64,000 bases of DNA from Porphyra umbilicalis (Eukaryota; Rhodophyta; Bangiophyceae; Bangiales; Bangiaceae): positions 124,001-188,000 of the forward strand of contig KV918794.1 of assembly GCA_002049455.2 (NCBI GenBank). Direction: 5' to 3'. The notes below the pieces were generated by a model, which searched no databases, was not told the origin of the DNA, and saw only the letters and a program-made list of their open reading frames with translations. This document shows, piece after piece, positions 42,401 to 53,640 of the stretch. The translations under genes were made by a program, and so were the position numbers. The stretch's first letter is position 1; each line of letters begins with the position of its first letter.

Positions 42401-43347
42401 ACCGTGGCTACGGAATCCTTGTCACCCATGGTGACGCTCCGTCCCGTGGTCGTATGGTAGTCGTCGAAGCACCTGCGCATCCAGCACATGTGTGCAGACG
42501 CCGCAGAGTCGACAAGCCACGACTTGGAGATTTCATCGCTGTCAGCTGCATTGCTCACCAGACAGATGGCGTCGTCGCTGTCGCTACCATCGTCAGCCGC
42601 AATCGCGGCCACCTTGTCCTGTCTCTGCTTCTTGTCCTTGAGCTCTGGGCAATCGTGAGAGATGTGCCCAAACTTATGGCAGAATTAGCACTCGATCTTG
42701 GAGAGGTCACCACGGCGGCCTTGACCTCGATAGTTGGCGCTGAAAAGTGCCATGTCGCCAATGCTCTTGGTCGCCGGTGACTTGTCCGCCTGCCGCCGCT
42801 CCTCCTGAAGCAAGCGGCTCTTGACAAAGTCGAGGCTCAGCTCGTCTTCGCCCTTGGCGTCGAGAGCCACCAGCAGGTTCTCGTACTTGGACGTCAGCCC
42901 GTTGAGGACGCTCATGGAAACGTCCATCTCCGTCACCTCACAGCCCATGGCCTAGAGGTTCTCGCAGAAGTTGCGCACGCGGTTGATGTAGCCCAGCATG
43001 CCCTCAACGACGGTCATTTCGACGGTGTAGAACTCGCGTGGCGCCTTCATCTTGTTCATCAAACTCTTGCGCTGGAAGACACCTTGCAGCGTCGACCACA
43101 TTTCCGCCGTCGTCTTGCAGCCCGACACGTGCTCGAGCTGCCCAGACCCAAGGGTGAGCCCGATGATGGAGCTCGCCTTCGTGTCTCGACGATTCCACAC
43201 CACCAACTCGCGAGTCTCCCCGTCCTTCGGCTTGCCGCCTTCGTCAAGCATATCGCCCCGGTCGCGCAGCGCCAGGACCATCTTAATGCGCTGACGCCAT
43301 TCGTGAAAGTTCATCTCCGTCAACTTGTCGATCTCGATGCCGCCCAT
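39443..43347 (-). pseudogene. Copia-1 gag-pol polyprotein with two TAR stops, one TGA and one frameshift
   Basis: The ATG at 43347 opens Gag (MGGIEIDKLTEMNFHEW). A TAG (42952) follows at CENL/AMGCEV and a TAA (42685) inside the zinc knuckle, between its first two Cys. Protease WLVDSAASAHM lies near 42519. A TGA (42127) sits where the W of the usual L-W-H/N-x-R-L-G-H would be. Integrase follows (CEPCVYGK, VHSDLGGPM, ILRSDDGGEYV, PQQNGVAEQLNR), with a one-base frameshift near 41318. Last come RT (WKVYKV-type block, MDVKTAFLNGDLDEEV, LVFIDDFLLVA as the catalytic box) and RNase H (FSDADWAGD, TMEAEYMALCEA), ending in TGA. The RT-RNase H part (39443-about 41310) is uninterrupted for over 600 codons. 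All four breaks are point changes, so this is a fairly young copy. The integrase-before-RT order defines Copia. Confidence 0.85.
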
Positions 43348-43512
43348 GCCGGCAGCGCCTCCGTCAATGATGTCTTCTTGTCGTAGCGCCCGACCTTGCC
43401 GAGCCGTGTGCCTTGACCGTTACGTCCTTGAACCACCTTGACGTCGTCTTCTTCGCACTTGCCGCGACCACCGCGACACCAGCTGGCACACCTTGCTCTT
43501 GTCACAGCCCCG

Positions 43513-43530
43513 GCTCTGGGCCCATAACCC
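43513..43530 (-). promoter_or_regulatory. Primer-binding site, internal initiator-tRNA-Met type
   Basis: On the minus strand GGGTTATGGGCCCAGAGC directly follows the 5' LTR end. It is complementary to the anticodon arm of eukaryotic initiator tRNA-Met (CTGGGCCCATAACCC), the half-tRNA primer used by Drosophila copia, and not to a tRNA 3' end. Confidence 0.75.
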
Positions 43531-44390
43531 GTTGAAATGCAGTGGGGATAGGGGTTGGGGGACCACGGTGAAGTGATTGAGTGGCTTGAGCTTGTGTGTG
43601 TGCGTGCGAACATGCTTTATTGGTTGTCCTAAGGTTCGCCCGCCTCTCCCAACCGAGAGCACGTCTCAAACTGTCCCCAGCGGCCCAGTTGCTCCCCCCT
43701 CTCGCGCCCACACCGACGCCCACGCCCTCGCACCAAATCGAATCACTCACCAGATCAACTACCACTATTGCTGATCCCCCAATTCTGTCCTCGTCGACCA
43801 GGAACGGTCCCTGGCGGTACCGTTCTTGTGGAACTGACCATCTATTGGTTAAACGCAGCCGTAAACAGCTGCTCAGCACGAATCTGAGGCGTCCTATTGG
43901 CTCTCCCTCCGCCACTTCCACGCAGAACCAAGATCCTTCTTTTTCTTGAGATTTGCTTCCGATGCCTTCCGTGTCAAGGGAGCAACCGGCCCGCAATCGT
44001 TGGGATATCGAGATTTTCTGGGAGATACGCAAAAAAGTGCAGAAAAACGAAGGCGTCGATTGTGCGATTGGGGGCCGTACGGGCACATTCTGTAAAGATC
44101 GGGCCGGACATGCACTGCTGTCGGACTGCTCGACCAATGAGACATCTGCATTCATTGCCGTTCCACTACCGTTCCGGGGCGATGAGGACAGAATTGGGGG
44201 ATCAGCAATAGAGCAAAGCGAAGATCAAATGCAGAACATGCCAAAAGTAACGCCCCAAGATGTCCCAACACGAATGTGTGCAACTTGACCACGTCTTGCA
44301 AATGTTCCATGTGGGGTACCATACGGGTCACCGACCATCATTCATCCGCGAACCGCCAGTGGAGTCGGCGACGAGCATCATAGTCCAACA
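43531..44390 (-). repeat. Copia-1 5' LTR carrying a MITE
   Basis: Starts TGTTGGACTATG (44390) and runs to the primer-binding site. Without the 445-bp MITE it is about 415 bp. AACCAATAAAGC near 43617 (minus) may be a polyadenylation-type signal. Confidence 0.75.
43766..44210. mobile_element. MITE of the TTGCTGATCCCCC family, copy 2 (445 bp), inside the Copia-1 LTR
   Basis: Ends TATTGCTGATCCCCCAATTC and GAATTGGGGGATCAGCAATA, with TCCTCGTCG / CGATGAGGAC further in. Compared with the other LTR (ATCACGAGAGC), the insertion sits at a TA/GA step, matching a TA target. It is inverted relative to copy 1. Confidence 0.9.
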
Positions 44391-45060
44391 TAGATCACCT
44401 CCTTCACCTCCCCGTTTAGGAAGGCGGTCTCGATGTCAAGCTGCAGGATCGTCATCCCCTCCACCACGCAGTGCGCGAGCAGCTTGCGTAGTGTGGCGTA
44501 GCGCACCACTGGCGCTCACACCTCGTCGTAGTCGAGCAGGTACGTCTGCTGGTCCCCACGGCCGATATACCGCCCCTTTCAGCGGACCACTTTGCCGTCC
44601 GGTCCGCGCTTGCGCTCACACAGCATCTCGGTTTCGGTCACCGTCTTGTCCGGCGGGAGGTCGGTCAGATACTAGGTCCCGTTTCGCCACAGGGCGTCGA
44701 ACTCCGCCTTGACAGCAACGTCAAACGCTGCCCAGTCCGGTGCGCGTCGCGCCTGGTGGATGCGCATTTTGTCGGTAGCGCGCCCGCCCTTCGTGGCGAG
44801 CGCCCAACCAATCGCCCCCAGCCGTGTCTCATCCGCCGCGGCCGCCGTACTTGCGTGACCCCGCTGCGGCGGGTGGGCACGCAGCAAACGAACCAAGCAG
44901 TGGGATGTAAACGCCCCGGGCGCCGCTTCGGCGCGGGCGGGGGGACAAGGCCGCGAGTCCGTCGGGGCCGCCGCCACGACGTCGCGATCCTCCGGGGCGC
45001 TGTCAGCATCCTCCGACCCGCTGGTTTCCTCGCCCCCCACGTCGCCGGAGACGCACGGGG
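44391..45060 (-). pseudogene. Copia-3 fragment: integrase-RT linker and N-terminal RT
   Basis: Minus-strand frame with an acidic linker (SGSEDADSAPEDRD), DKMRIHQARRAPDWAAFD, VAVKAEFDALWRNGT, LCERKRGPDGKVVR, YIGRGDQQTYLLDYDEV, APVVRYATLRKLLA and LQLDIETAFLNGEVKEVIYV. It ends exactly at the Copia-1 LTR. Three stops (TAG after WRNGT, TGA after KVVR, TGA after DYDEV) each sit where related elements have Trp. It is closely related to Copia-2 (same linker layout) but is a separate copy. Confidence 0.75.
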
Positions 45061-48000
45061 TGGGCATCGGCCATCCCAAAGCGCCACAGCAGGGTGGCCT
45101 CATGCTGGCGCTGATGCTCGAGCAGGATCTTGACCGCCTCGTCCCGCTCGATATGCAGCCCCAAGAAGTAGGCGAGGGCACCGAGCTCACGGGCCTTAAA
45201 GGCGTCGGCGGTGACGCGAAAGCCGCCCTTGGCCGCCGCCATCGTCATCCCCGCGATGAGGAGGTCATCGACGTACACTAGGATGAGGCAAAAGTCGCTG
45301 CCATTGCCGCCCATGAACAGGCAGGGGTCTTCCGCGCACGCCGTGTATCTCGCTCGGCCAAACGTCTCCTTCAGCTTGCGGTGCCAGGCGCGAGCGGCCT
45401 GCTTAAGCCCGTAGAGCGCCTTCTTCAGCTTGCGGACCTTCCCTAGATCGCCGCCCTCGTACCCGCGCGGCTGAGGAACGTAGATCTACTCCTGCACATC
45501 GCCGTTCAGGAAGGCCGTGGCGACATCCATCTGCTGCATGGCCAGCCCACGGCTGGCACAGTATTCCTGGAAAACGCGTAGCGTGGTGTAGCGTGCCACC
45601 GGCGCCCACACTTCAATATTGTCGTGCATGTAGGTCTGCGTGTCGCCCCGCAAGACGTACTGCCCCGTGTGCTTCGTCACTTGGACGTCGGCGCCACGCT
45701 TGCGCTCGCACAGCATGACCGTCTGCGTGAGCTTCTTGTCATGGAAAAGCTCCACAAGCTCCCAGGTGTTATTAGCCCAGGGCGCATCGATTTCGGCCGC
45801 GATCGCCGCGTCGAACAGGTCCCAGTCGGGCTCGAGGCGGGCCTGGTCCATGCGCATCTTGTCCTGGTGCGCCCTTCCGGTAGCCGCCAGGGCCCAGGCT
45901 GTGATGGCCACAACGCCGGACTGGAAGCGGGCACGGATCCGCGACGACCGTCGCGTAGGGGCGGCAGGTGTTGGCCCGTCGCCATCGTCGTCTGCCACGT
46001 CATCGCTTGCCACGCTGCTTTCGTCCGCGGGCCTGTGAGGCGGCGGGCGGCCGCGACCGCGTCAGCCACGGGTCCCGGGGCTGGATAAGCACCCGCCACG
46101 CCGGCAGGTCCGCGGCGGGCACTGGAGCCCCATGCACCGCCGATGCCGCGCTGCGACTCGTCGAACCAGACGTCGCGCCGAATCAAGGCCGTGTCCCCGA
46201 TGAGGACACGGTACCCCTTGGTCCCAGCCGCGTAGCCGAGTATTGTGCATGGAACCGCCCGCGGGTCGAGGCTGCGCCGCAGCTCCGGCGGGAGGTAGGC
46301 CCATCCCTTGAAGCCGAAGGCGCGCAGGTCAGAGACGTCGGGCACCGTCCCGTAAAACAGCTAGAACGGCGTCTTCTTCCCGCCTAAAGGGGGAATTCGG
46401 TTGTCGGTGACGGTGGCCGTGATTGCCGCTTCGGCCCAATACTTGAAATCCAGCCCGGAGTCGGTTAAAAACGCGGTCATGCGCTCCTGCACGGTGCGGG
46501 TGTACCGTTCGGCAACCCCATTGTGCTGGTGCATATAGGGCGCAGACCGTTGGCGCTTGATGCCCTTTGACGCCACCCAGGCGTCGAACTCCCCTCCGCC
46601 GTACTCCTTCCCGTCGTCCGTCCGGATGATGCCGACCTTGGAGCCCGTCTTGTTCTCCCACGCGTCCAACACGCGCATGAGAGCCGTCTCTGCCTGCCCC
46701 TCTTCTTTGACGGGGACGACGGTCTTGAACCGACTGTACCCGTCGAAGACGCTGATCAGGTACCGATACCCTTCGGGGGTCCGCACCGCCATGGGCCCTG
46801 CCGCGTCCGAGTGGAAAATGGCAAACACGCGCGTCGGCGCGTTAATGGACGGCACATAAGGCGCCCGCACCATCTTGCTCGCGATGCAGGGCGCGCACGG
46901 GTTGCCTCGCGTCTCCTACAGCGACGAGCGCGAGAGGTCCATCCCTTCCACTGCGTCCAGGGTGCGCAGGAGGTAATCGCTGCCCGCGTGAGAGAAGCGC
47001 TGATGCCAGACGCTAGCGCTCGCCGGCGCGCTTGCCGGGCCGGTCGAAGTCCCGACGACGGGGTCCGTCACGGTCCCGATTGCAGCCGCGGCACCACTCG
47101 TCCAATCCGCTGTCGTCTTGCGGGCATAGATGCCACCAGAGAGGTAGCCAGTCACCCGCACCTTGCTGTTCGCGTCCACCACGACCACCTCCTTCTCCTT
47201 GAGCACGGTACGAAAGCCACGTCGTGCCGCCGTGCGCACCAGGAAGAGCGACATGGCTATACTTGGGTGGATGAGGACGTCGTCGAGCCGCAGAGTCGTG
47301 GCGCCCTTGGGGCCCACGATTTGGAACACTGCCGTCCCGCGCGTCACCGCGCAGCGTATCGTCCCGTGTGCAGTCGTGACGGAGACCGGAAGGGCGTGAC
47401 GCACGTTCGTCAGGGTACTGGCGTCGGCACACATGTGGTGCGACGCCCCGCTGTCAACGATCCAGTCGCCATTAGTTTGACCCACCTCGGCGTCCGTTGA
47501 GGGGACATGGGCCAGAATCGCCAACCCAGCGTTGCCCACCTCGTCCGCGTTGGCCTCCGGTGTCGGCCGCGGCTTTTACTTGTTGCGGAAGTCTCGCTTG
47601 AGGTGGCTTTTCTCCTGGAACTTATAGCAGGTGTGGTTCTTGAAGCGCTCCGTCCGCTTCTCCGGGCTCATCTTGGCCCGCGGGTGCGTGCGCCCTTTCC
47701 GTGCGGGGGTCGCCACGACAAACACCAAGCCGTCCGTGGCCGCCGTCTTTGCGCAATTCCGCGTGCTCTTTGCCCGCTTGAGGGCAAACCGGTCATCGGC
47801 CGCCTGCAGGTCCTCGAGCGCCTCCGGGACGGTCAGGTTGCGGTTGTTCTGCATTTCCGCCGACTTCAACTCAAAGCGTTTCGACAGGCCCACGAGCAGC
47901 GCCGACAGGAGGTGGTGACCATCGATATCGATCCCCATCTCCCCTAGCTACCCCACGAGCTCCCGGCCCCGGTTGAAGAAGAGTACCGGGGACTCTTCGT

Positions 48001-48502
48001 CCTCCATCGCAATCATTTTGAGTTGCCCGCGCAGCGTCATCGCCTGCGCCGGCCCCTTCGGCTTGCACTCTGCTGCCAGCGTCGCCCACAGGTCCCGCGC
48101 GTTGGTGTACCGCCGGAAATTAGTCCCGTGATGCGGCTTGACACTCACCATCATGAAGACGCGCCCTTTCTCTGCGCGGGCGCGTTGCGCGGCTACCGCC
48201 ATCGTAACGGTCTGGTCTGATGCCAGCTCCTCTTGCGCCCGCGCCGCTGCGCGGGCGTCCTCCGCCTTGACGTCGCCACTGCCGCTGGAAGCCGCGTTCT
48301 CTTCGGCCGAAGCCGAGCCCTGCCGCATCTTATGCGGTGTCATCTCGAGGGTCGCCTCTGCCTCCTCCGAGCCCTCGGTCACCACAAGCTCCCAAAGGGC
48401 GCGGTAGCGCAAGGCGTACTCCACCTCGTGCGACAAGGAGAGGTTGTTGGACACGTCCAACTTGGAGGTGATCCGGGGAGCAGATTCTTCGCGGTCACCC
48501 AT
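45061..48502 (-). pseudogene. Copia-2 gag-pol, truncated in RT, with five in-frame TAR stops and a frameshift
   Basis: The ATG at 48502 (MGDREESAPRITSKLDVSN) starts the recognised Gag frame; the sequence back to the primer-binding site is open in another frame (LTWLWRRPEETGDLGC), so an earlier start with a frameshift is possible. Gag contains LWATLAAECKPKGPAQAM. TAG at 47948 interrupts RELVG/LGEMGI. The zinc knuckle is degenerate: C-Y-K-F...H-L-K-R-D-F, with two of three Cys replaced by Phe. TAA lies at 47576. Protease is WIVDSGASHHM. TAG at 46916 precedes the integrase CAPCIASK, FHSDAAGP, IIRTDDGKEYGG and HQHNGVAERYTRT. TAG at 46361 (KKTPF/LFYGTVP) and a frameshift near 46020-46060 follow. 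RT has MDVATAFLNGDVQE, TAG at 45486, and ILVYVDDLLIAG. The rest of RT and all of RNase H are missing where Copia-3 begins. Every TAR sits at a site compatible with Gln. Confidence 0.8.
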
Positions 48503-48851
48503 CGTGTCGCCGCTCACGACCTTGGCCGCTGCCGCCGCAACGGGCCCTATGCCGGTCCACACAAATACGTTCAAGCGCGATCTTGCCGAGCCGCTCGCCC
48601 GAATCAAGTCACGCCGTTGCCGGGCCCGTCGCGCCGGGGTGACCCGGCGCCGTCGCGCCCGCGCTGATCTCTGCTTGCTGCTCCGCCGGTGTCGGCTCGG
48701 GGAGGATCCACAACAGCTCGGGGAGGCCCTTAAGGTCCTCCTCCGACTCCTCCGCCCCTTGTACCGTACACCCCAGGTCGCCTGTCTCCTCCGGCCGCCG
48801 CCAAAGCCAAGTCAGACACTCCGACAGGCCAAAGGGAATGCGCAGCAGTGA

Positions 48852-48867
48852 GCCTGGGCCCATAACC
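48852..48867 (-). promoter_or_regulatory. Copia-2 primer-binding site, initiator-tRNA-Met anticodon-arm type
   Basis: GGTTATGGGCCCAGGC on the minus strand, nearly the same as in Copia-1, directly preceded by TTTGCAACA, which would be the LTR end. The 5' LTR must lie to the right (48868 onward), but with no second LTR its extent cannot be set. Confidence 0.65.
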
Positions 48868-51080
48868 TGTTGCAAACCAGGTGCACCACCGTCCCGCAGC
48901 GGTCGCTCCGCTCGCGGTCTCTCAGGCAGCTCTGGGGTCATCGGTCGTCTTTCTCAACCCGGGCCAAGCTAGCCTTGGTCCGGGCACTAAAGTACCCTCT
49001 GGAGAAGGCGCCCGTCGTACGCACTCGGCCCCTTCTCTCGCACACACGCACAGCCCGCGCGTGTCTCTCGTTCGCCCGCTCGCCCACGCCCGCGTGCTGG
49101 GCACCTCTGCAGTGGGCTCCCGCCTGAAAACGTCCCTCCAATGCAAGCACCACAGCGCCTTCTGTCGTGGCGCCGCGTGGGCCCACGCACGCGGGCCCGA
49201 CACCCGCGGTTCTCAGTCCTTGCCGGAAGGCTCCTCATGCGAGGGCCTCCCCCGCCCGCGTCCAGGTGGGTGAGGGGAGTCGGCCACGTTCGTATAGCGC
49301 CACGTGCGGCCTACGCTCGCGCAGCCGCCGGCGGGGGGCGCACCGACCGGGAGCCTCCCATGCTCTCCGAATTCAACACTCGCGACCGTGGCGGCGCCGC
49401 CCGACAGCGCGGTCGTGCGCCCGACGACTTCCGTGCTTCTGACTGCGTCGGTTGACGCGGTGCAGGCGGCACGAGAGCCGGCGCCTCTGCTGCTCCGTAC
49501 CGCCGGGGGTAAAGGCCAGGGGTTGGTGAGGATAAATCATTGGAGGATGTATCCGCACAGGATACTCGTATCCATTCGGGATATGGGCTGAGGCTGGAAG
49601 CTCGTGATATATTCAACTCGGAGGGAGAAGAGTAGAGCCGTCCTTATCAGAGCCCTTGTGCCAGAATGGACAGTACTCTGATCGGACTTGGACACTCCGC
49701 TTTATCCGGTAAGAATATCGGTGAAAACGATAGCGGCAGTGGCGCCTCGAGTTTCATATGCAGGCGTGCAATCGAATTCCCTGGCCTTTAGGACAGGGTG
49801 CTCTCAAAGTGTAGTGATGCACACATATACTTAGATCCAGGGATTTGCTCTCCGTTTCAGAGGAGGCAGTCTGCATTCGTGTCCTCAGGGATCTGAGGGC
49901 GTGTCAGTGTGGACAAGATCGCGATGACGCTAAAAGCAAATGGAGTTACATGGCTGAGAAGGACTGTCCTGCAAGCGGGGTCACAGGGCCCGGACGGCCC
50001 CTGCCCCCCTGACCCCCCCCATCGCCCCGAGTTGCTCCCAGAAACCGCGCGCAGCGACATCCGGGGTTCGACGCGCACACGATGACCCGCGGGCGATCGT
50101 GCCTGCGCGCCGGCTTTCGTTGCGGCGGCTCGTCGGCGTATTCTGACGCCATCGAGCGGGGTGGTTAGAGGCGCTCCGTCGCGCGCGGTCGGTCCCACCA
50201 GCCCGCCCGTGCGCCGTGCCGACCGCCCCGTCCGCCGTGCCGACCGCCCCGTCCGCCGTGCGCAGGTGCGCTGCGCGGCGGAGTGACGGCCCCTCCCGTG
50301 GGTGTCGCGCGACGCCGGCGGGCCGCCGCCGCTGCGGTGGCGGCGGCGGCACCCCTCTCCCCGCCTCACGCGCCCCCCGCTACGGCAACATGACTGTACG
50401 TGCCCCCGTGCGCGCTCGAGGCTATGAAGCCGGCCGGCGTGTCCGGTATCGATGCGTCGCCGAGCACGCCACGGCCCTGAAGGCCAGGGTATTGCACGCA
50501 CGTGCCTGGAATCGTCAAACAAGCCACCTGTCCCATTCGTGCTGGCACAGATAATACAGTCTCCTGAACTTCGGCCGATACCGACGAGAAAAACGGTGCT
50601 GAACAGATGTACGGCAGTCATCCATTGGGCCGGATACGAGCTCTCGGCAAATCAGCAGTTGTGCGGACTGCAGGTTGCTCTTGCTCCCATGGTCCAGAAT
50701 TAATAAGATTGCAATACGTATCTCGACTGCTTATGCGACGCTTTGAAATGGGGCCAGCGAGAACTGGTTCCGGCCTCCAGCACACGTGTTTCTGACAGTC
50801 CTGTCGAGGGGCACCAGATGGCGACAGAACCAGGGATCTTTCTTTGTTCGCCATCTCGCTCGCGATACCAGGAGAGTTGCAATCTTATCGACTGTCGCAA
50901 CCGGATTTTATCCTACATAATTGCAAATGCTCAATCCGATAGGACTCGTGTTCTCCTCCATAATTTCTCATCTATTCCGTAATTGAGCTTTCGCTATTGT
51001 CATGAGCCCGGTATGCGATAATAATTTATTTCCATGGAATGTATCGGAGGACTGACGAGATTTCAGATTTTACCAATCCC
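48868..51080. other. Copia-2 LTR region, then AT-rich relic DNA
   Basis: 48868 to roughly 49.4 kb is probably Copia-2 LTR (GC-rich, open on both strands). 49.5-49.98 and 50.5-51.08 kb are AT-rich, with GATATTC/GGATAC-type words like those in the 1.3-2.2 kb insertion, and are interrupted by a GC-rich island. 50214-50265 carries a 21-bp tandem repeat (GCCGACCGCCCCGTCCGCCGT, about 2.5 units). No gene recognised. Confidence 0.4.
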
Positions 51081-53640
51081 TGGTAAAGGCGCTCGCGCCG
51101 CAAGCGCTGCCGCCGTCCAAGGCCGACGCGCCCGCGCCGGCGGTGCCGTCGGTGACGGCACTCGCGACGCGAGCCATGCGCGCAGCCCGGAGGGGGAGGT
51201 GCTGGCGGTGGCAATGGCGGCGGCGGTGGTGACGGCGGCGATGGCGGCGGCGGCGGCGGCGGCGGCGGCGAAGGTGGTGTGACGCTCGCCAATACGGCGA
51301 ACGGCACGCCGCTCACGACCGCAGCGGCCGCCTTTCGCTCCACCCTCCGCTGTGCCGCGGCCGCGGTGTGGGTGATGACGACCACCACCGCGCGGGGGGT
51401 GCACTCGCCGACCCTCCCCCCCCCGCCGCCCATCGAGCCCAGCAGTGGCGTGGTACGGCGGGGCGCACCCCCCCCCCCCCCTGATGCATCCTCAGTGGGA
51501 CGCGGTCACCCTCGCCGCCCCCCCCCCCGCACTGTCGCCCCCCGTTCAGCACACCCACGGCGGCGGCCAGTGGGCGTCTCCGCCATGGCCTCTGCGCCGC
51601 CGTCCGCCCTCCTTCACCCCCCCGCCGGGTGCGCGTTGGTTTTCTCGCGGCCACCACGGCGGCGCCTCTCGGGGCAACCCCGCATACTTCCCGCCGCCGC
51701 CCCTCGGCTCCGGTGATCACCGCGCTACCACAGTTCCGCCACACTAGACCGTCAATGCCCCCCCACCCCCCCCCCGCACTCCAGCATCCCTGTGCCCACC
51801 GTCCGCGCCCCGTGCCGCACGTCACAGAGGCACACGCACTGCCTGTCAGCCGACACTTTGCCGCTGCCGCCGACTGAACCGCGTCGGGCGGCGTCGGATG
51901 TGACGGGCTGCGCCCCGCCGGCCGGCCGCCGGCGCGTCGGCCGCACGCCGACCCCCCCCCCCGCGCCACGCACAACCCGCACGCGGAGCACGTCGGCGAG
52001 CAGCTGCGCAGTAAGGGGTCGGCCGCCCCCCGACAAGGCGGAGCTCGTCCATGCGCCCCGCCCCCCCCACCCCGCCGCCCACACGCGTGCGAGCACGCGG
52101 TCGTTCAACGTAAAGCCCCCCAATGTGGCGCGGGCCAACTCGGGCGCCCCCGCGTCGGGGGTGAGCCCCACCCACGCGCCCGCCGCGATGACAGACACAA
52201 ACAGACACCGTTCGCCGGCGAGGTGAGGGAGGTAGGCCACCCCGCGGGAGCCGGAGGGGGCCCCCGCCGCCTCCGCCTCAAGTCGCCAAACGTCGGGGGG
52301 GGGCGCCCCCGGCCCCGGGCAGGCGCAACACGGAACGGACGCACGCCAAGTTGGCGCCCGTCGCCGTCATGGACGCGATGCGCAGGGCGGCACCGGGCAC
52401 CACGTGGTAGGGCAACACAAAGGCGGTGGCGGCCGCGTCGGCGGCGCGACCGTGGCGGCCGTGGGGCGCGCCGCTCGGGCGCTCGCGCAGGTGTCCGAGA
52501 TAAAGCGGCTCACCGCTGCCACACCCGCCGCCGTCGCCGCGCGCCGCATCGTCATCATCGACGCACCGCGGCACCACGTGCTGCATCGCGCCCGTGACGG
52601 CCACGCCGACGATTGTGGACGCGGCGGGCGTCGGCGCGCGGACGCGCCGTCGGCAGTTTGGCGCATCCGCCCGTGTCCGGCCACGACCACTGGGCGCCCC
52701 CGCGGGGGAGCGCCCCCCCGCCGCCCCCCGCCCGCGACAGGGGCGCCGCTACCGCCGTCGGCCCGCTAGCGCCGCGCTCACTGCGCGGCGGCCACACCTG
52801 CCCCACCGCGTCGCCGTCGCCGCCACTCAAGCGCGGCGCCAGGGGCGACTCCCCTCCCGCCCCCGTCGCGACGTGCGCCGCTCGCCGCCCGCGTCGCCGC
52901 CACGGGAGCCGCGGCCACGGTCGGCGGCTGGTTGGCCGGCGCGGGCGCGCTCGGGCGGTTGGGGATCTTGGAGCTTTACGGGGGGGTGCTCGACGCGCCC
53001 GCGGCACTGGCGGCCGCCTGTCCCCGCATGTCGGCCGTGACGCAGCACGAGGCGAGCGTCGATCGGGGCTGGGGCGCCGCCTGGGGCACCGTCGCCGGCC
53101 GCTGCCGGTAATCGCTGCCGGTAACTGCTGCCGGTAACTGCTGCCGGTAACCACTCCCGGCAACCACTCCCAGTAACGACTCCAGGTAATCGCCGGTGGC
53201 GGCCGCCACTTCCGTGCCTACGCCGTTGGTGGCACGCTTTCCGCCCGTGTCGGCGGCGCCGTGGTGGCGGCCGCCGCCCGTGGCGCCCCATGGCGTGGCG
53301 CCAGTCAACGAGGCGGTGTCGGCGACGGCGGCGGCGCCCGCACCGCGCATCGCCCGCCGCCACCCGATGGCTACCCTTTGGCCGCCTCGCTGCGGGGGGG
53401 TCACCCGCGCGGCCGCCGCGTCGGCCGAAAGCGTCATCACGCCGCGCCTGGCAAGCGCAGCCACGGTGGTGGCGGCGATTGGCGTGCCATCCATGGCGAG
53501 CGGCGGGGGGGGGGGGGGGGGGGGAGTAGGGTGCAATACATAGGACAGGATGGGAGCAGGGGGGGGACGGCGTGTGACGCCGCGTCGCTAAGAGGAGGAG
53601 CGCATCGTCGGTATCGTCGGACACCGGGTGCCCTCGAACG
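51081..53640. other. GC-saturated DNA open on both strands; no assignable gene
   Basis: Includes a GGC trinucleotide run at 51230-51275, C runs near 51470-51540 and a G run at 53506-53524. Minus-strand frames 52604-52278 and 53500-52976 and plus-strand frame 52900-53110 all read somewhat protein-like, but they overlap each other and contain no domain I recognise. Confidence 0.4.
53098..53196. repeat. Minisatellite, ~13-bp unit, about seven copies
   Basis: Tandem copies of CTGCCGGTAACTG and variants (CTCCCGGCAACCA, CTCCAGGTAATCG). The unit drifts to the right, so the array is imperfect. Confidence 0.75.

Larger units (their letters stand above)
39191..44390 (-). mobile_element. Copia-1 LTR retrotransposon (minus strand), 3' LTR truncated
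   Basis: The 5' LTR is 43531-44390 including a MITE, the primer-binding site is next to it, and the gag-pol frame is on the minus strand. A purine-rich tract (AAGCAAGAGGAG) abuts the 3' LTR at 39408. The 3' LTR matches the 5' LTR only for 39191-39408, so it is cut off. The right edge breaks the RT of another Copia copy (44391-45060), which shows the order of insertion. Confidence 0.8.

Noticed and set aside
52278-53536. Minus-strand protein-like frames at 51.75-53.5 kb
   Set aside because: The plus strand is equally open and also reads protein-like; without homology or expression the strand cannot be chosen.
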